Positions 10,490 to 21,545 of a DNA stretch of 64,000 bases are shown here, piece by piece. A program made the translations under genes and the position numbers. Below the pieces are notes generated by a model. That model was not told the origin of the DNA and did not search any database. It saw only the letters and a program-made list of their open reading frames with translations. The DNA is from Branchipolynoe longqiensis (Eukaryota; Annelida; Polychaeta; Phyllodocida; Polynoidae): positions 38,634,590 through 38,698,589 of the forward strand of contig CM059199.1 in the NCBI GenBank assembly GCA_030323885.1. Reading direction: 5' to 3'. Within the stretch, counting starts at the first letter, position 1. The number at the start of each line of letters is the position of its first letter.

Positions 10490-11110
10490 TGCCACTTCCG
10501 GTCAGGCCGGCAGGTGAGGGTCAAGGTCACCACGTCGCAAAGTTGACCCCTGCGAAAGTGACACGCGCATTACCGGGTCACAGGTGGATCTCGGCTAATG
10601 GAATAAAGATCGACTTCCGGCCCGCCTGGCCGGGACAGCCAATCAGCGCCGCTGTTACATCTGCACTGCGGGTTGCGGGTGCTTTATGCATAGCTCGCCC
10701 AATGAACCGGACGGGCGGTCGCAATGCATGCTGGTCACGCAGTGTGGGCGGTGGGTGTGTGGAGGAGTGGTGCGCGTGTGGAAGGAGGGAGGGAGGGAGG
10801 GTGGTGGTAGTTTGAGGAAGGGGGCTGTCAAGATCGACATCTACGCTATCCAAATCACGGCGACCAACCATCCCATGAATACGCTGCCACACCACCCAGG
10901 CGCAGAGCACTCTTCCCATTGGTGGAGACCGCCGCCGCCATTGACCAATCACAGGCGACCTCTGAACTGTCACATCTGACCTCTGACCTCTGCGCTCAGG
11001 CCGCTAACAATTTATAGGGCGCCCCGGAGATCACTGTGTACTGACTGACCTATGATCACAGGACACTGCTGACCTTGTGCGGTTATTAGACAATTTGACC
11101 CCCTGGGCGC
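10490..11110 (+). promoter_or_regulatory. Candidate GC-rich regulatory region
   Basis: A CpG-containing GC-rich stretch unlike the surrounding DNA. Visible motifs: CCAAT at 10639-10643 (in CAGCCAATCAGCG), 10699-10703 and 10945-10949; ATTGG at 10918-10922; a TATA-like AATTTATAGGGC at about 11008-11019, some 65 bp downstream of the last CCAAT; the ERR/SF-1-type site TCAAGGTCA at 10521-10529 and its reverse TGACCTTG at 11070-11077; and an exact DR1 element TGACCTCTGACCT at 10977-10989. This spacing resembles a CCAAT/TATA promoter reading rightward, with a start near 11040. I see no attached exon. A TE-derived origin or chance clustering remains possible. Confidence 0.35.
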
Positions 11111-11326
11111 TGACCCCTGATGGCCGTTGATATCTCATTGAGCTAGAGCACTAAATGATGCAAGAAATGCGCTCTCATCTGAGAACTCAGGGCACTACAA
11201 AGACAAAATAAGTGGATACTCTGTTGAATCAATTCTCGAGAAGAAATACGAATATGAACACACACTTATCATTTACGATGCGGTATATTCTATGTTGTGG
11301 TGAATAATTATAGAGATTATTTCTAA

Positions 11327-11894
11327 TAGCCCTGTTACATTACGACATTTCTCTCCAACGCGTGTCGATGCGTGGTGACGTGTCTCACTTTTAGGCGAAA
11401 CGTTGGGACACGTGGGGAAGCGTTACGCGCGCATTAGACACGCGTCGGTACACATCGGTACACTTTGAGTGACAGCGATGGTCAGCGAGGAACGCCGGCG
11501 CGTGTGGGCATGCGTCAAATGTTTTGTGCGCCAATGTGTGGGTGCGACCATTACAGGGACGTTAGGCACACGTCGAGATCCGCTGGACACGCTGGAATAA
11601 CGCTATGCGAACGCCAATCCCACGTCGCCCACACGTTGCGCCAAAATGTTGCTTTGTTGTTTTACATCCTAGCTACATCTAAGGTCATATCGGGACGGTG
11701 CACCAAACTTTTTTTAATTTGTTTCCCACACGCCGATATACGTTACCACAACATTGGCCGCTTGCTACTAACACGGTGTGCTGACGTCAAACTTTTTCCC
11801 AAACCGCCGAAAAGTTGGACGTGTCTCGACGCGTTCACCTTATTTTGCGCGTTGGCGGCGCCCCGGCGAGAAGCGTCGTAATGTGTCAGCCCCA
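11327..11894. mobile_element. TIR element A, Harbinger-like MITE
   Basis: A 568-bp element flanked by TAA on both sides (11324-11326 and 11895-11897). Ends are TAGCCCTGTTACATTACGAC and, reversed, TGGGGCTGACACATTACGAC. The interior is CpG-rich with many ACGCG and ACACGTCG words and includes a SINE-B-like tail (11651-11700). The layout matches elements B and C at 31-33 kb. A 3-bp TWA duplication is characteristic of PIF/Harbinger transposons. No transposase frame is present, so it would be non-autonomous. The 138-codon frame inside is not conserved in B or C. Confidence 0.75.
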
Positions 11895-12224
11895 TAAACA
11901 GCAATATGTCCCATTCCCAGCTACACACACATGATAGTGATGTCCCATAGCTATAAAACATAAATAAACTAAATGCACTAAGTTGCTGGGCGGCTTGCAC
12001 TACCTGACTACAGTTGGCGCTATGTGTTAGTAACAACTCAACCCTAACATCACCACATAGACTGCAACCAACTGAAGCCATTATGACACGGGGCCATATG
12101 CAGGAGTTTGGCGTAAGAGCCTGTTACCGTTTAGCTATCACCGACGTCGGGAACTGTGTCAAGTCGTATGCAGGAGCACGTAACACTTTCATTATAGCTA
12201 AACATGAATTTATTTATAGATTTG

Positions 12225-12590
12225 GGAAATCCCTCTGCGATTGTACCCATATATTAGGCTTAAATATATTAAATGCTATAATATTTAACAGAAGTAGATA
12301 TGCAATAAGTGAAATTTGATGAAATTAACCCTAAATTCGAAGCAATATTAACGCTGCCGCCGTAACGGTGGCGTTATTAATATTAATATTTTCGAATCGA
12401 CGAACGTAAAGTAAACAAATTGCCGCAGCCGCCGCATCAACGTCGCTTTCCATACTATTAATATCGCCACCAATGCGGCGGTAGCCTTAATAATGCTTCG
12501 AATTTAGGGTTAAATTGATAATATTTCACTTATTGCGTATGTAATTCTGTTAAATATGATCGCATTCTATAGACCCATTTCAATGTGTGT
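12225..12590. repeat. Inverted pair of GCC-rich 'ATTCGAAG' units
   Basis: The left arm contains TTAACCCTAAATTCGAAGCA and GTGAAATTTGATG. The right arm contains the reverse (GCTTCGAATTTAGGGTTAA, then CACTTATTGCGTATGTAATT). The arms are about 100 bp each and meet near a CGAATCGACGAACGTAAAGT core, giving strong fold-back potential. Confidence 0.75.
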
Positions 12591-12649
12591 AAACATTGTG
12601 TATGCTTGCGCAGCTTGGCTGCAGAACGAATGCACACTGCCACTGAATT

Positions 12650-13265
12650 TGCCAGTACGCGCAGTGCAAAATGTTAATTTTATTCAAAATTAATAGAAAT
12701 CCAGAACCCTAACCATATAAATTTAATATAATCTTTTCGTTGAATATGTTTTCTGTATGTTTTCCAAGCAGTTTGTCTCTAGGTAGTGTGGTTTTAGAGA
12801 TATTTCACTTTTTCTGTAAGAAGATTGCTCACCGCCATTGACAATGCGTTGAGTTTGCCGTACGCGCAGTGTAAAACGTAAGTTTTATTCAAAATTAATA
12901 GAAATCCAGAACCCTAACCGTATCAATTTAATATGATCTTTTTGGTAAACATGTTTTCTATGTGTATTCTAATCAGTTTGTTTCTAGGTGGTGTGGTTTT
13001 AGAGATATTTAATTCTTTCTGTATGAAGATTGCTCACTGCCATTGATAATGCATTGAGTTTGCCGGTACGGGCAGTGAAAAACGTCTATTTTATTCAAAA
13101 TTAATAGAAATGCACAACCCTAAGGATATAAATTTAATATAATCTATTCATTGAATGTGTTTTCTATATGTGTACCAGGCGGTTTGTTTCTAGAGGGTGT
13201 GGTTTTAGAGGTATTTCACTTTTTTTGTATGAAGATTGCTCAGTGCCATTAAGTTTGCAGTGTGA
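12650..13265 (+). repeat. Three tandem copies of a 205-bp repeat
   Basis: Units start at 12650, 12856 and 13061. Each runs TGCCRGTACG, TTTTATTCAAAATTAATAGA, GTTTTAGAGATATTT and AAGATTGCTCACYGCCATTG. The same unit occurs twice inside the TTAA-flanked element at 35.34-35.97 kb. Sequences flanking the triplet (TTGGCTGCAG near 12615 and its reverse near 13278) form a short inverted repeat. Confidence 0.85.
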
Positions 13266-13338
13266 CCGGATGTTGTCCTGCAGCCAAATGCACATGCACT
13301 GACCTAAATACATGTGCTGATGTCATATGAAATTGGTC

Positions 13339-13760
13339 AATAGATTTGGGCCTAATATATTGCCGCCGATGCGGCGGGTTGGCAGTATGGATATCGACGT
13401 TGCTGCGGCGGCGGCGATTTGTTTACTTTACATTCGTCGATTCGACACTATTAATATCGCCGCCAATGCGGCGGTAGCCTTAATAAGGCTTCGAATTTAG
13501 GGTTAAATTGATAAAATTTCACTTATTGCATATGTAATTCTGTTAAATATGATAGCATTGAATAGATTTGGGCCTAATACATTGACGTCGACACGGTGGT
13601 GGCGGCGGCGGCGGCGATTTGTTTACTTTACATTCGTCGATTTGACAATATTAATATTGCCGCCAATGCGGCGGCAGCGTTAATATTGCTTCGAATTTAG
13701 GGTTAATTTAATGAAATTTCACTTATTGCGTATGTAATTCTGTTAAATATGATGCCATTG
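13339..13760 (+). repeat. Two direct GCC-rich units (222 and 200 bp)
   Basis: AATAGATTTGGGCCTA begins at 13339, 13561 and 13761, delimiting two units. Each contains (GGC)n, CGATTTGTTTACTTTACATT, CCGCCAATGCGGCGG and GCTTCGAATTTAGGGTTAA. They are the direct-orientation relatives of the inverted pair at 12.2-12.6 kb. Confidence 0.8.
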
Positions 13761-14039
13761 AATAGATTTGGGCCTATTCGATACCTAATACCAACCTTAA
13801 ACCACATATGTTTTTGGTTTAACTTAACCTAGTTTAACCTTGTGGTGTTAGGCCTATCACTGACTCTTGCATACCGACTTTTCAGCGCTAAACCAGAAAT
13901 CCCACCTAAACACGTTTTGGCTCGGTAACACCGACTCCTGCATATGGCCCCAGAAGACTATCAACAACAACAGTAAACTGCATCTAACAAACTCTCAGAA
14001 CTAGCTAGACGGTCTGAGCACTGTTTCTCCATAATATAC

Positions 14040-14230
14040 TCCTGAACACTCTTTATTGTCATATTCCTCTACATCCTATATCTCCTCAGATACCTCTGTA
14101 TTCTATATGTATCCATATACCTCTAAATCCATATCTCATCACATACCTCTGTATCTATAGTTATCCATATCTACATCCTATATCTCCTAACATACCTCTG
14201 TATTCTATATTTATCCATATCTACATCCTA
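14040..14230 (+). repeat. Degenerate satellite edge
   Basis: Diverged ATACCTCTGTATTCTATAT, TATCCATATCTACATCC and TATATCTCCTMACAT units leading into the homogeneous array. Confidence 0.75.
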
Positions 14231-15692
14231 TATCTCCTCACAATACCTCTGTATTCTATATTTATCCATATCTACATCCTATGTCTCCTCACAGACCTCT
14301 TTATTCTACATTTATCCATATACCGCCGCACTGCTTCACCTCCCCAGCACCATGGTCTGATAGCTCCTCACAATACCTCTGTATTCTATATTTATCCATA
14401 TCTACATCCTATGTCTCCTCACAGACCTCTTTATTCTACATTTATCCATATACCGCCGCACTGCTTCACCTCCCCAGCACCATGGTCTGATAGCTCCTCA
14501 CAATACCTCTGTATTCTATATTTATCCATATCTACATCCTATGTCTCCTCACAGACCTCTTTATTCTACATTTATCCATATACCGCCCCACTGCTTCACC
14601 TCCCCAGCACCATGGTCTGATAGCTCCTCACAATACCTCTGTATTCTATATTTATCCATATCTACATCCTATGTCTCCTCACAGACCTCTTTATTCTACA
14701 TTTATCCATATACCGCCGCACTGCTTCACCTCCCCAGCACCATGGTCTGATAGCTCCTCACAATACCTCTGTATTCTATATTTATCCATATCTACATCCT
14801 ATGTCTCCTCACAGACCTCTTTATTCTACATTTATCCATATACCGCCCCACTGCTTCACCTCCCCAGCACCATGGTCTGATAGCTCCTCACAATACCTCT
14901 GTATTCTATATTTATCCATATCTACATCCTATGTCTCCTCACAGACCTCTTTATTCTACATTTATCCATATACCGCCGCACTGCTTCACCTCCCCAGCAC
15001 CATGGTCTGATAGCTCCTCACAATACCTCTGTATTCTATATTTATCCATATCTACATCCTATGTCTCCTCACAGACCTCTTTATTCTACATTTATCCATA
15101 TACCGCCCCACTGCTTCACCTCCCCAGCACCATGGTCTGATAGCTCCTCACAATACCTCTGTATTCTATATTTATCCATATCTACATCCTATGTCTCCTC
15201 ACAGACCTCTTTATTCTACATTTATCCATATACCGCCGCACTGCTTCACCTCCCCAGCACCATGGTCTGATAGCTCCTCACAATACCTCTGTATTCTATA
15301 TTTATCCATATCTACATCCTATGTCTCCTCACAGACCTCTTTATTCTACATTTATCCATATACCGCCCCACTGCTTCACCTCCCCAGCACCATGGTCTGA
15401 TAGCTCCTCACAATACCTCTGTATTCTATATTTATCCATATCTACATCCTATGTCTCCTCACAGACCTCTTTATTCTACATTTATCCATATACCGCCGCA
15501 CTGCTTCACCTCCCCAGCACCATGGTCTGATAGCTCCTCACAATACCTCTGTATTCTATATTTATCCATATCTACATCCTATGTCTCCTCACAGACCTCT
15601 TTATTCTACATTTATCCATATACCGCCCCACTGCTTCACCTCCCCAGCACCATGATCTGATAGCTCCTCACAATACCTCTGTATTCTATATT
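14231..15692 (+). repeat. 130-bp satellite, about 11 copies, 260-bp dimer structure
   Basis: TAGCTCCTCACAATACC recurs at exactly 130-bp steps from 14361 to 15661. Copies are almost identical. One site alternates: TACCGCCGCA in copies 1, 2, 4, 6, 8 and 10, TACCGCCCCA in copies 3, 5, 7, 9 and 11, so copies 2-11 form five 260-bp dimers. The last full copy has one extra change (CATGATCTGA). The repeated 69-codon frames are array artefacts. Confidence 0.95.
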
Positions 15693-15693
15693 T

Positions 15694-15921
15694 GAAGAGT
15701 TCAGGCACATAACAACGTAAACGCCAATGCAAACATGGAGAGAAACAGTGGAATCAAACCTACAAAAAGGTTAATTAGTTTACATTCCTACTTGTTTGTT
15801 CATTGTTCCATAACCATATTATCATATGAAAAGTGGAATTAATGATAATTTCATTGAACTATCTTTTATTTAAACTACATTTTTGGATTGGTGTTCACAT
15901 GGTTTTGCGCCTGAACTCTTC
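15694..15921. mobile_element. GAAGAG-MITE inserted in the satellite
   Basis: The ends GAAGAGTTCAGGCACA and TGCGCCTGAACTCTTC are inverted repeats with one mismatch, and the similarity continues for about 35 bp with few further mismatches. ATTT flanks both sides (15690-15693 and 15922-15925), and removing one copy restores the satellite word CTATATTTATCC. A related element is at 19301-19541 and a half copy at 43830-43867. No coding frame, so non-autonomous. Confidence 0.8.
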
Positions 15922-15925
15922 ATTT

Positions 15926-16735
15926 ATCCATATACCTATACATCATATATCTCCTCAGAATACCTCTGTATTTTATATTTATCCATATACCTATACATCA
16001 TATATCTCCTCACAATACCTCTGTATTCTATATTTATCCATATCTGCATCCTATATCTCCTAACATACCTCTGTATTCTATATTTATCCATATCTGCATC
16101 CTATATCTCCTAACATACCTCTGTATTATATATGTATCCATATCTACATCCTATACCTCCTAACATACCTCTGTATTATATATGTTTCCATATCTACATC
16201 CTATATCTCCTCACATTCCTCTGTATCTATATTTATCCATATCTACATCATATATCTCCTCACATACCTCTGTATTCTATATTTATCCATATACCTATAC
16301 ATCCTATATCTCCTCACATACCTCTGTATTCTATATTTATCCATATACCAATACATCCTCACATACCTCTGTATTGTATATTTATCCATATACCTATACA
16401 TCCTATATCTCCTCACATACCTCTGTATTCTATATTGATCCATATCTACATCCTATATCTTCTCACATAACTCTGTATTGTATATTTATCCATATACCTA
16501 TACATCCTATATCTCCTCACATACCTCTGTATTCTATATTTATCCATATACCTATACATCCTATATCTCCTCACATACCTCTGTATTCTATATTTATCCA
16601 TATACCTATACATCCTATATCTCCTCACATACCTCTGTATTCTATATTTATCCATATACCTATACATCCTATATCTTCTCACATAACTCTGTATTGTATA
16701 TTTATCCACATACCTTTACATACTATATCTGTAAA
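15926..16735 (+). repeat. 55-bp satellite, same family as the 130-bp array
   Basis: Units of TATATCTCCTCACATACC, TCTGTATTCTATATTTATCC and ATATACCTATACATCC repeat with a period of about 50-55 bp. The 55-bp steps around 16500-16690 are the most regular. The 130-bp unit contains two diverged versions of this word plus a unique CTGCTTCACCTCCCCAGC insert. Confidence 0.9.
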
Positions 16736-16746
16736 TATATACTTCT

Positions 16747-17258
16747 GTCATGGGGGTGATGAAAATGGGAAATACCTTGCCTAGAGCGGGACTCGAACCC
16801 GCATCTCTTTGCATTCCGGGCCAGTGTGCTAACCATTACACCACCTAGGCTCCCTGATATCAACACACTACCCACGCCCACCTGTCTATGTGGTTACTTG
16901 CCTGAGAGGTCAGTGCAGACCACTACACTCATCCCCCTGGAATTGTAAGTCTTCTAATGCTTACAATTACATACATACAGGCAATGCACCCACACATACA
17001 CAGGGTAGGTTCTACAACTATACAGCGCGTAGCTTGTATAGGATCATGGTCACGGCAACCAGTGTCATGGGGGTGATGAAAATGGGAAATACTGTGCCTA
17101 GAGCGGGACTCGAACCCACATCTCTTTGCATTCCGGGCCAGTGTGCTAACCATTACACCACCTAGGCTCCCTGATATCAACACACTCCCCACGCCTACCT
17201 GTCTATGTGGTTACTTGCCTGAGAGGTCAGTGCAGACCACTACACTTCTATCAATCTG
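16747..17258 (-). repeat. Two SINE-A copies in direct tandem
   Basis: On the minus strand both carry the tRNA-like head GTGGTGTAATGGTTAGCACA and box B GGTTCGAGTCC (heads at about 16771-16852 and 17090-17173) followed by the ATGCTTACAATT-type tail. The heads look like functional pol III box A/box B pairs, but they sit in a repeated SINE rather than a tRNA gene. Confidence 0.85.
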
Positions 17259-18780
17259 TCACTAACTTATCCACTCCTCGCTGGATGTGAAATTAACCTG
17301 ATGAAATATTAATCAAATAAATGTATAACAGAACCATTCAAATTGAACTCTGTTCACCTATTTAAAGCAGCGTAGTCATGCCAGGGTTGAAGTTCTTAAT
17401 TAGCATATCCTTCCATTCACCTCTATAATATATCATCAATCAGTGCCTACAGCACCACGTATCTTAACATGCCAGTATATTTCAGTCCTTCTAGATCCAT
17501 GAGATTAGTGTGGGATCAGGGATGGGTTGAGGGCAGAGTGGATGAGGAGAGATGATTTATTGTAATGTATAATATAGTATGACAATGTTATTTATGCTTT
17601 AGTGTTATATATATGGGCATATATAAAAGATTCACCCCATACTGACAAGGTGACAGTAGGGCTGAAAGAAAATTCTGGCGAAAATAGCTTTAGAATGGAT
17701 CAGGAAATAGAATCCCTGGTTCCGGTATCAAATGGCAACATATATCGGCCCAGAGTGGGTGAACTGGGAGAGACTGCAAAAAGACAAGATGGCAGTGACA
17801 GAACGCCATTGATTTTATTTTAAAAAGTCAATTAAACTACATGTATTATTTATTTTTCAACTCAAAAGAAGACGTATATAAAGAATATATGTTACTTCTT
17901 AAATTAATAATTTACCTGCTCAGTTCATTTCCCCAAGACCAAATTCTTCCCAAGTTTTATATTAGTTTGTTGTTCACCCCTACTGTAGGTACATAGTGAT
18001 TTTCTATCTAACATCAGCACTCCTTGTTTGCTCTACATTGGACCTAACTTTCGATTTGTTGGTAGTTCTGTAGCTTTACCTATGTGCCTGTTTAGGCACA
18101 GATGGGTGACCTGGACACCGTCTCAATTGCACGCATGCATACCTACTTTATTATGGGATGGCCGCATGTGGTTGCAGACTACTGGAGCAACCTTGTATCA
18201 TTTGAAACATTGACTTAATAAATGATTGGTAGGCCTTTCCATGGGTTCATCGAGAGGATTTCTCGCATCTCCAAACAATATTGGTTGTTGTTATCCGTGA
18301 GTGAAGAATACAAATAATGTGATATTCATTCTGGTATGGTAATGATATGAATTGTATTATACATTGTTACCACAAGCCATATAGAACCAATATTTGAACT
18401 ACAGAATTTGTCTATTGATGAACAGATCCTGATGGCATGATATCCTTTTCTAAGCATGTGTTTGTTTTCCTTAAAGAGCAGTCTGTAGGTTATTGGTATA
18501 TTATTTCCAGGGCTTATGATTTTTTGTATGGAGCATTTTGTTTATAAGGGGCAGTTGGAAGACAACTGTTAATGGTTACTCTGTTCCTGCAATTTATATT
18601 GTTAGCAGAATAGTATATGTTTGTGGAATAATGTATAGCAATTATGAATAGAGAAAATATCTAAAATGTCTAACATGTAATGGCCATTTCACATGTAGGG
18701 TGCTGTGAAGATATGCCATAATTCTGACTTTGGATACATGTGCATATGATTCTAAAAGTATATTATTCAAAGCAAAGAAA
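17259..18780. other. Unassigned intergenic DNA
   Basis: AT-rich single-copy-looking DNA. A 73-codon frame at 17602-17823 has no recognisable motif. I see no repeats matching the rest of the window. Confidence 0.45.
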
Positions 18781-18854
18781 GACTTGCTGCGGCGGCCAAA
18801 ATCGATAATGGCTGGAGTGGCGCCACAGTGGAAGAATAGGGAACAATAGCCGAT

Positions 18855-19150
18855 AGTTGGTTGATTGTTGGAGTGTTATGTCCTGACAACATCTAAGGTC
18901 ATATCAGGACGGGTAGCGACTTGGAACAGTGCACACTCCTGGTGACTTTATAGTGCTGCCCCACTGTGAGACAAGGGCACCAGCACCATGACCTGATATC
19001 TCACTAAGTCACATCATCCTGACACTGAGCCAACCAGTAGTTGCCCTATCCTAATAATACTGAGCGCCTGGCTGGGAAGTGACAAGTATCAAGTTTTAAG
19101 TCATTAGTTTGACTCGACTGGGGTTTGAATCCAACGATCTACCAAAATAG
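18855..19150 (-). repeat. SINE-B copy
   Basis: Tail GTCCTGACAACATCTAAGG through the body to a degenerate head (GATCTACCAAAATAG). The outer part of the tRNA-like head is missing. Confidence 0.8.
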
Positions 19151-19300
19151 CCTTATAGGCTATAATATATCGATGGTGAGAATTGGTTTGATAATAAAAC
19201 TGGGAAATGGTCCCTTGTTTATGTTCCCATAAAGCATTCCAGAGCAAACACATGTATATAGGTATATTGCGCTTAACACTATGCATTATCTTATCCACTT

Positions 19301-19541
19301 GATGAGTTCAGACGCAAACCCACCTAAACGGCAATCCGCAAAATAATGAATTTTAAATAAACATATTTTACCTGAATATGATGTTACAGCTCACTAATTC
19401 CACTGTTGATATGATCACATGGTCGTGGAGCAATGAATAAAAGAGCAGGACACACAATAAACATATTTTTTTAAGGTTTGATTCGGATGTGTATCTCAAT
19501 TTGTGTCTTGGTGTTTACGTGGTTTTGCGCCTGAACTCTTC
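19301..19541. mobile_element. GAAGAG-MITE copy 2
   Basis: Ends GATGAGTTCAGACGCAAAC and TTTTGCGCCTGAACTCTTC pair as inverted repeats. Flanks ACTT (19297-19300) and GCTT (19542-19545) fit a 4-bp target duplication with one change. The interior differs from the copy at 15.7 kb. Confidence 0.65.
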
Positions 19542-19839
19542 GCTTCACCTGCACATATATTTTATTTGCATTTCCTTCACACCATTGTAATACTGGTCTT
19601 CCAGTGGGGCAGCACTATAATGTCGTCATGCGTGTACATTGGTATAATCCAGCTATCTCCTTAGATGTTGCTAAGACATAAATCCCCCCAAAAATAAACT
19701 ATATATATGCTGTGTTATAATGACCCTGCATAGTGCTGAACCATATAAGGTTGCACTTAGGAATGTATGTGGAGAGTTAAACGATTGGTTGATAGGATTT
19801 TGTTTCATGCTGTGTTGGGAGCAAAGGCCATATCCATCG

Positions 19840-20098
19840 TGAGAAGTATTTTGTTGTTGTTGGTAGATTAGTTGTTTAAGCAGGGGAAATTTCAATCGTG
19901 GAAAATTGGTCTTCCTCATTCCACTGCTCCTTGCTCTATCCTAATAATGGTGAGTGCATGGCTAGGATTTAGTAGGAAGCAACAAGTATCAATTTTTAAG
20001 TCATCGGTTTGACTCAACCAAGCTTAGAACCCACGACCCCACGGTCTACCAACACAGGAGACAGATGCTCTGACTCATTCGGCCATCCTGTCCGGTTC
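19840..20098 (-). repeat. SINE-B variant with different 5' extension
   Basis: The SINE-B head and middle (GAGTGCATGGCTAGGA, GGTTTGACTCAACCA, CATTCGGCCATCC) join an unrelated AGGGGAAATTTCAATCGTGG segment instead of the usual tail. Confidence 0.7.
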
Positions 20099-20224
20099 GG
20101 TTTAACTCTGTCCACTTTCAAACATCACTTTTATAGAGAGTGTAAAAGCTTGCAATCAAATATATGAATTGAAAAAGCTCACAGTTAGCATAAAGTGAAG
20201 TATTAACCTATCTGTATATTTGCG

Positions 20225-20420
20225 TTTGTTTGTAGATTAGTTGATTACGCAGGGGAAATTTCAATCGTGGATGATTGCTCTTCCTCATTCCACTGCTCAT
20301 TGCGCTATCCTAATTATACAGAGCCCCAGGCTAGGAACGAACACGTATCAATGTTTAAGTCATCGGTTTGACTCAACCAGGGTTCGAACCCACGATTCCA
20401 TGATCTCCCAGATTGGGACT
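20225..20420 (-). repeat. Second copy of the SINE-B variant
   Basis: The same AGGGGAAATTTCAATCGTGG to SINE-B junction as at 19.87 kb, so the chimeric form has itself been copied or duplicated. Confidence 0.7.
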
Positions 20421-20654
20421 ATATATATATATATATATGGTTGCCAAATATTTATATAATGTTTATAATATAGATAATATATATAATATATAGAGCTATA
20501 CATTCCGGACACTGGTGCCACCTATCACCATTTCGTGGAAAAGAACACTACCTCTCCATCCCTTACTTCGCACCGCAATTTCTTAAACAAAAAAACAAGC
20601 GCAAATCACAGATATCCCTATAATTGTTAATTGACATTCCCTATATACCTCATC

Positions 20655-21085
20655 TATCAACATCATCATCATGCTGTCAGTCGCAATGCGACAAAGACTG
20701 CTTTTATTTCTTAAGCGCCGCTATTTTGTACAGTTGTGCATTTCATAAAAAGCTGCTTGCAAAGTATTGAAGTGCTGCTGGCTTTTGCAAGTTAGTAGCA
20801 GCACTCTCTCAGGGGAGCAATTAGAGGTCTCATACTGGCAAGAACACATCAAGACAGGCGCAAACTATTTGTCCCTGCAGTGGCTGGTCAGGAGATGTTG
20901 GGAGTTCCATTCATCACCGCCCTTAATGCTGCCACGGCAGCATGGTTTTTCTGTTAGGGTTTGCTCCCTTAGCCTTTGGTTCTATCAAGTACCTGCACAC
21001 CACAAGGCAGTGGTTTATAACTTTGAAAGGCAGGGGCGTCAAACTCCCTGAGGTATTTTAGCAGTTAGGTACTGCAATACCCATC
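20655..21085 (+). repeat. Rep-K copy 2
   Basis: Reverse-orientation counterpart of 1742-2196, starting at CATCATCATCATGCTGTC and ending in CAAACTCCCTGAGGTATT. The 94-codon frame is not kept in the other copies. Confidence 0.75.
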
Positions 21086-21244
21086 TATAGTCGATGACAT
21101 TTCAATGCAATAGTTTTTTTTGTTTTGAGGCTTCGCTTCCACGTTTGTAATACTTAGTGCTGGGTACGTCGGGATGTGTAATGATGAATTTGTTTGGGTC
21201 AGAGGTCAGAGCAGACCATCTGGTACTGAGTAGGACACTGGGAT

Positions 21245-21545
21245 CACACACAATTCTAGTGGGAGTTGGAGGGGGAGGGGGAGGGGAGTGGGGATGGGGT
21301 AGGGGGTAAGAACAGGCGGGAGAGGGGGTAGAGCTCCTGGAAAGGGGCAGGGGGAAGGGATGGGGAAATGGGTGGAGGAAGGGAGAGGGGGATGGGGAAG
21401 AGGAAGGTGTGAAGGGGGTGGGGATGGTGGAAGGTGATAGGAATAGGGATGGGGAGAGGGAGGCGGATGGAGACGGGGGACGAAGAGGGGAGGGATGGAG
21501 ATGGGGAAGTGGGGAGGGGCAGGGAGAGGGAGATGGGGGTAAAGT
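21245..21545. repeat. G-rich purine tract
   Basis: About 300 bp of GGGGA, GGAGG and GATGGGG words on the plus strand. The 161-codon Pro/Ser-rich minus frame is an artefact. Confidence 0.85.

Larger units (their letters stand above)
12090..13951. mobile_element. 1.86-kb composite bounded by 18-bp inverted repeats
   Basis: GGGGCCATATGCAGGAGT at 12090-12107 is repeated exactly inverted at 13934-13951. A second TATGCARGAG motif lies inside each end (about 12168 and, inverted, about 13866). The interior holds an inverted GCC-rich unit, a triple 205-bp repeat and two direct GCC-rich units. No transposase-like frame and no clear target duplication are visible. It may be one large non-autonomous transposon or a nest of smaller ones. 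Confidence 0.5.

Noticed and set aside
11465..11881. 138-codon frame inside TIR element A as a transposase candidate
   Set aside because: No DDE or helix-turn-helix pattern, and the frame is not kept in the related elements B and C.
12320..12520. Telomere-like CCCTAA/TTAGGG words
   Set aside because: Single occurrences at the arms of inverted units, never in tandem.
14281..15660. Ten near-identical 69-codon frames, also considered as a CRISPR-like array
   Set aside because: They are the satellite's 130-bp period. There are no variable spacers between short repeats, and the context is eukaryotic.
16771..17173. tRNA genes with good box A and box B
   Set aside because: The tRNA-like sequences occur many times with the same leader and tail, so they are SINE heads. 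The acceptor stem does not continue as a proper tRNA.
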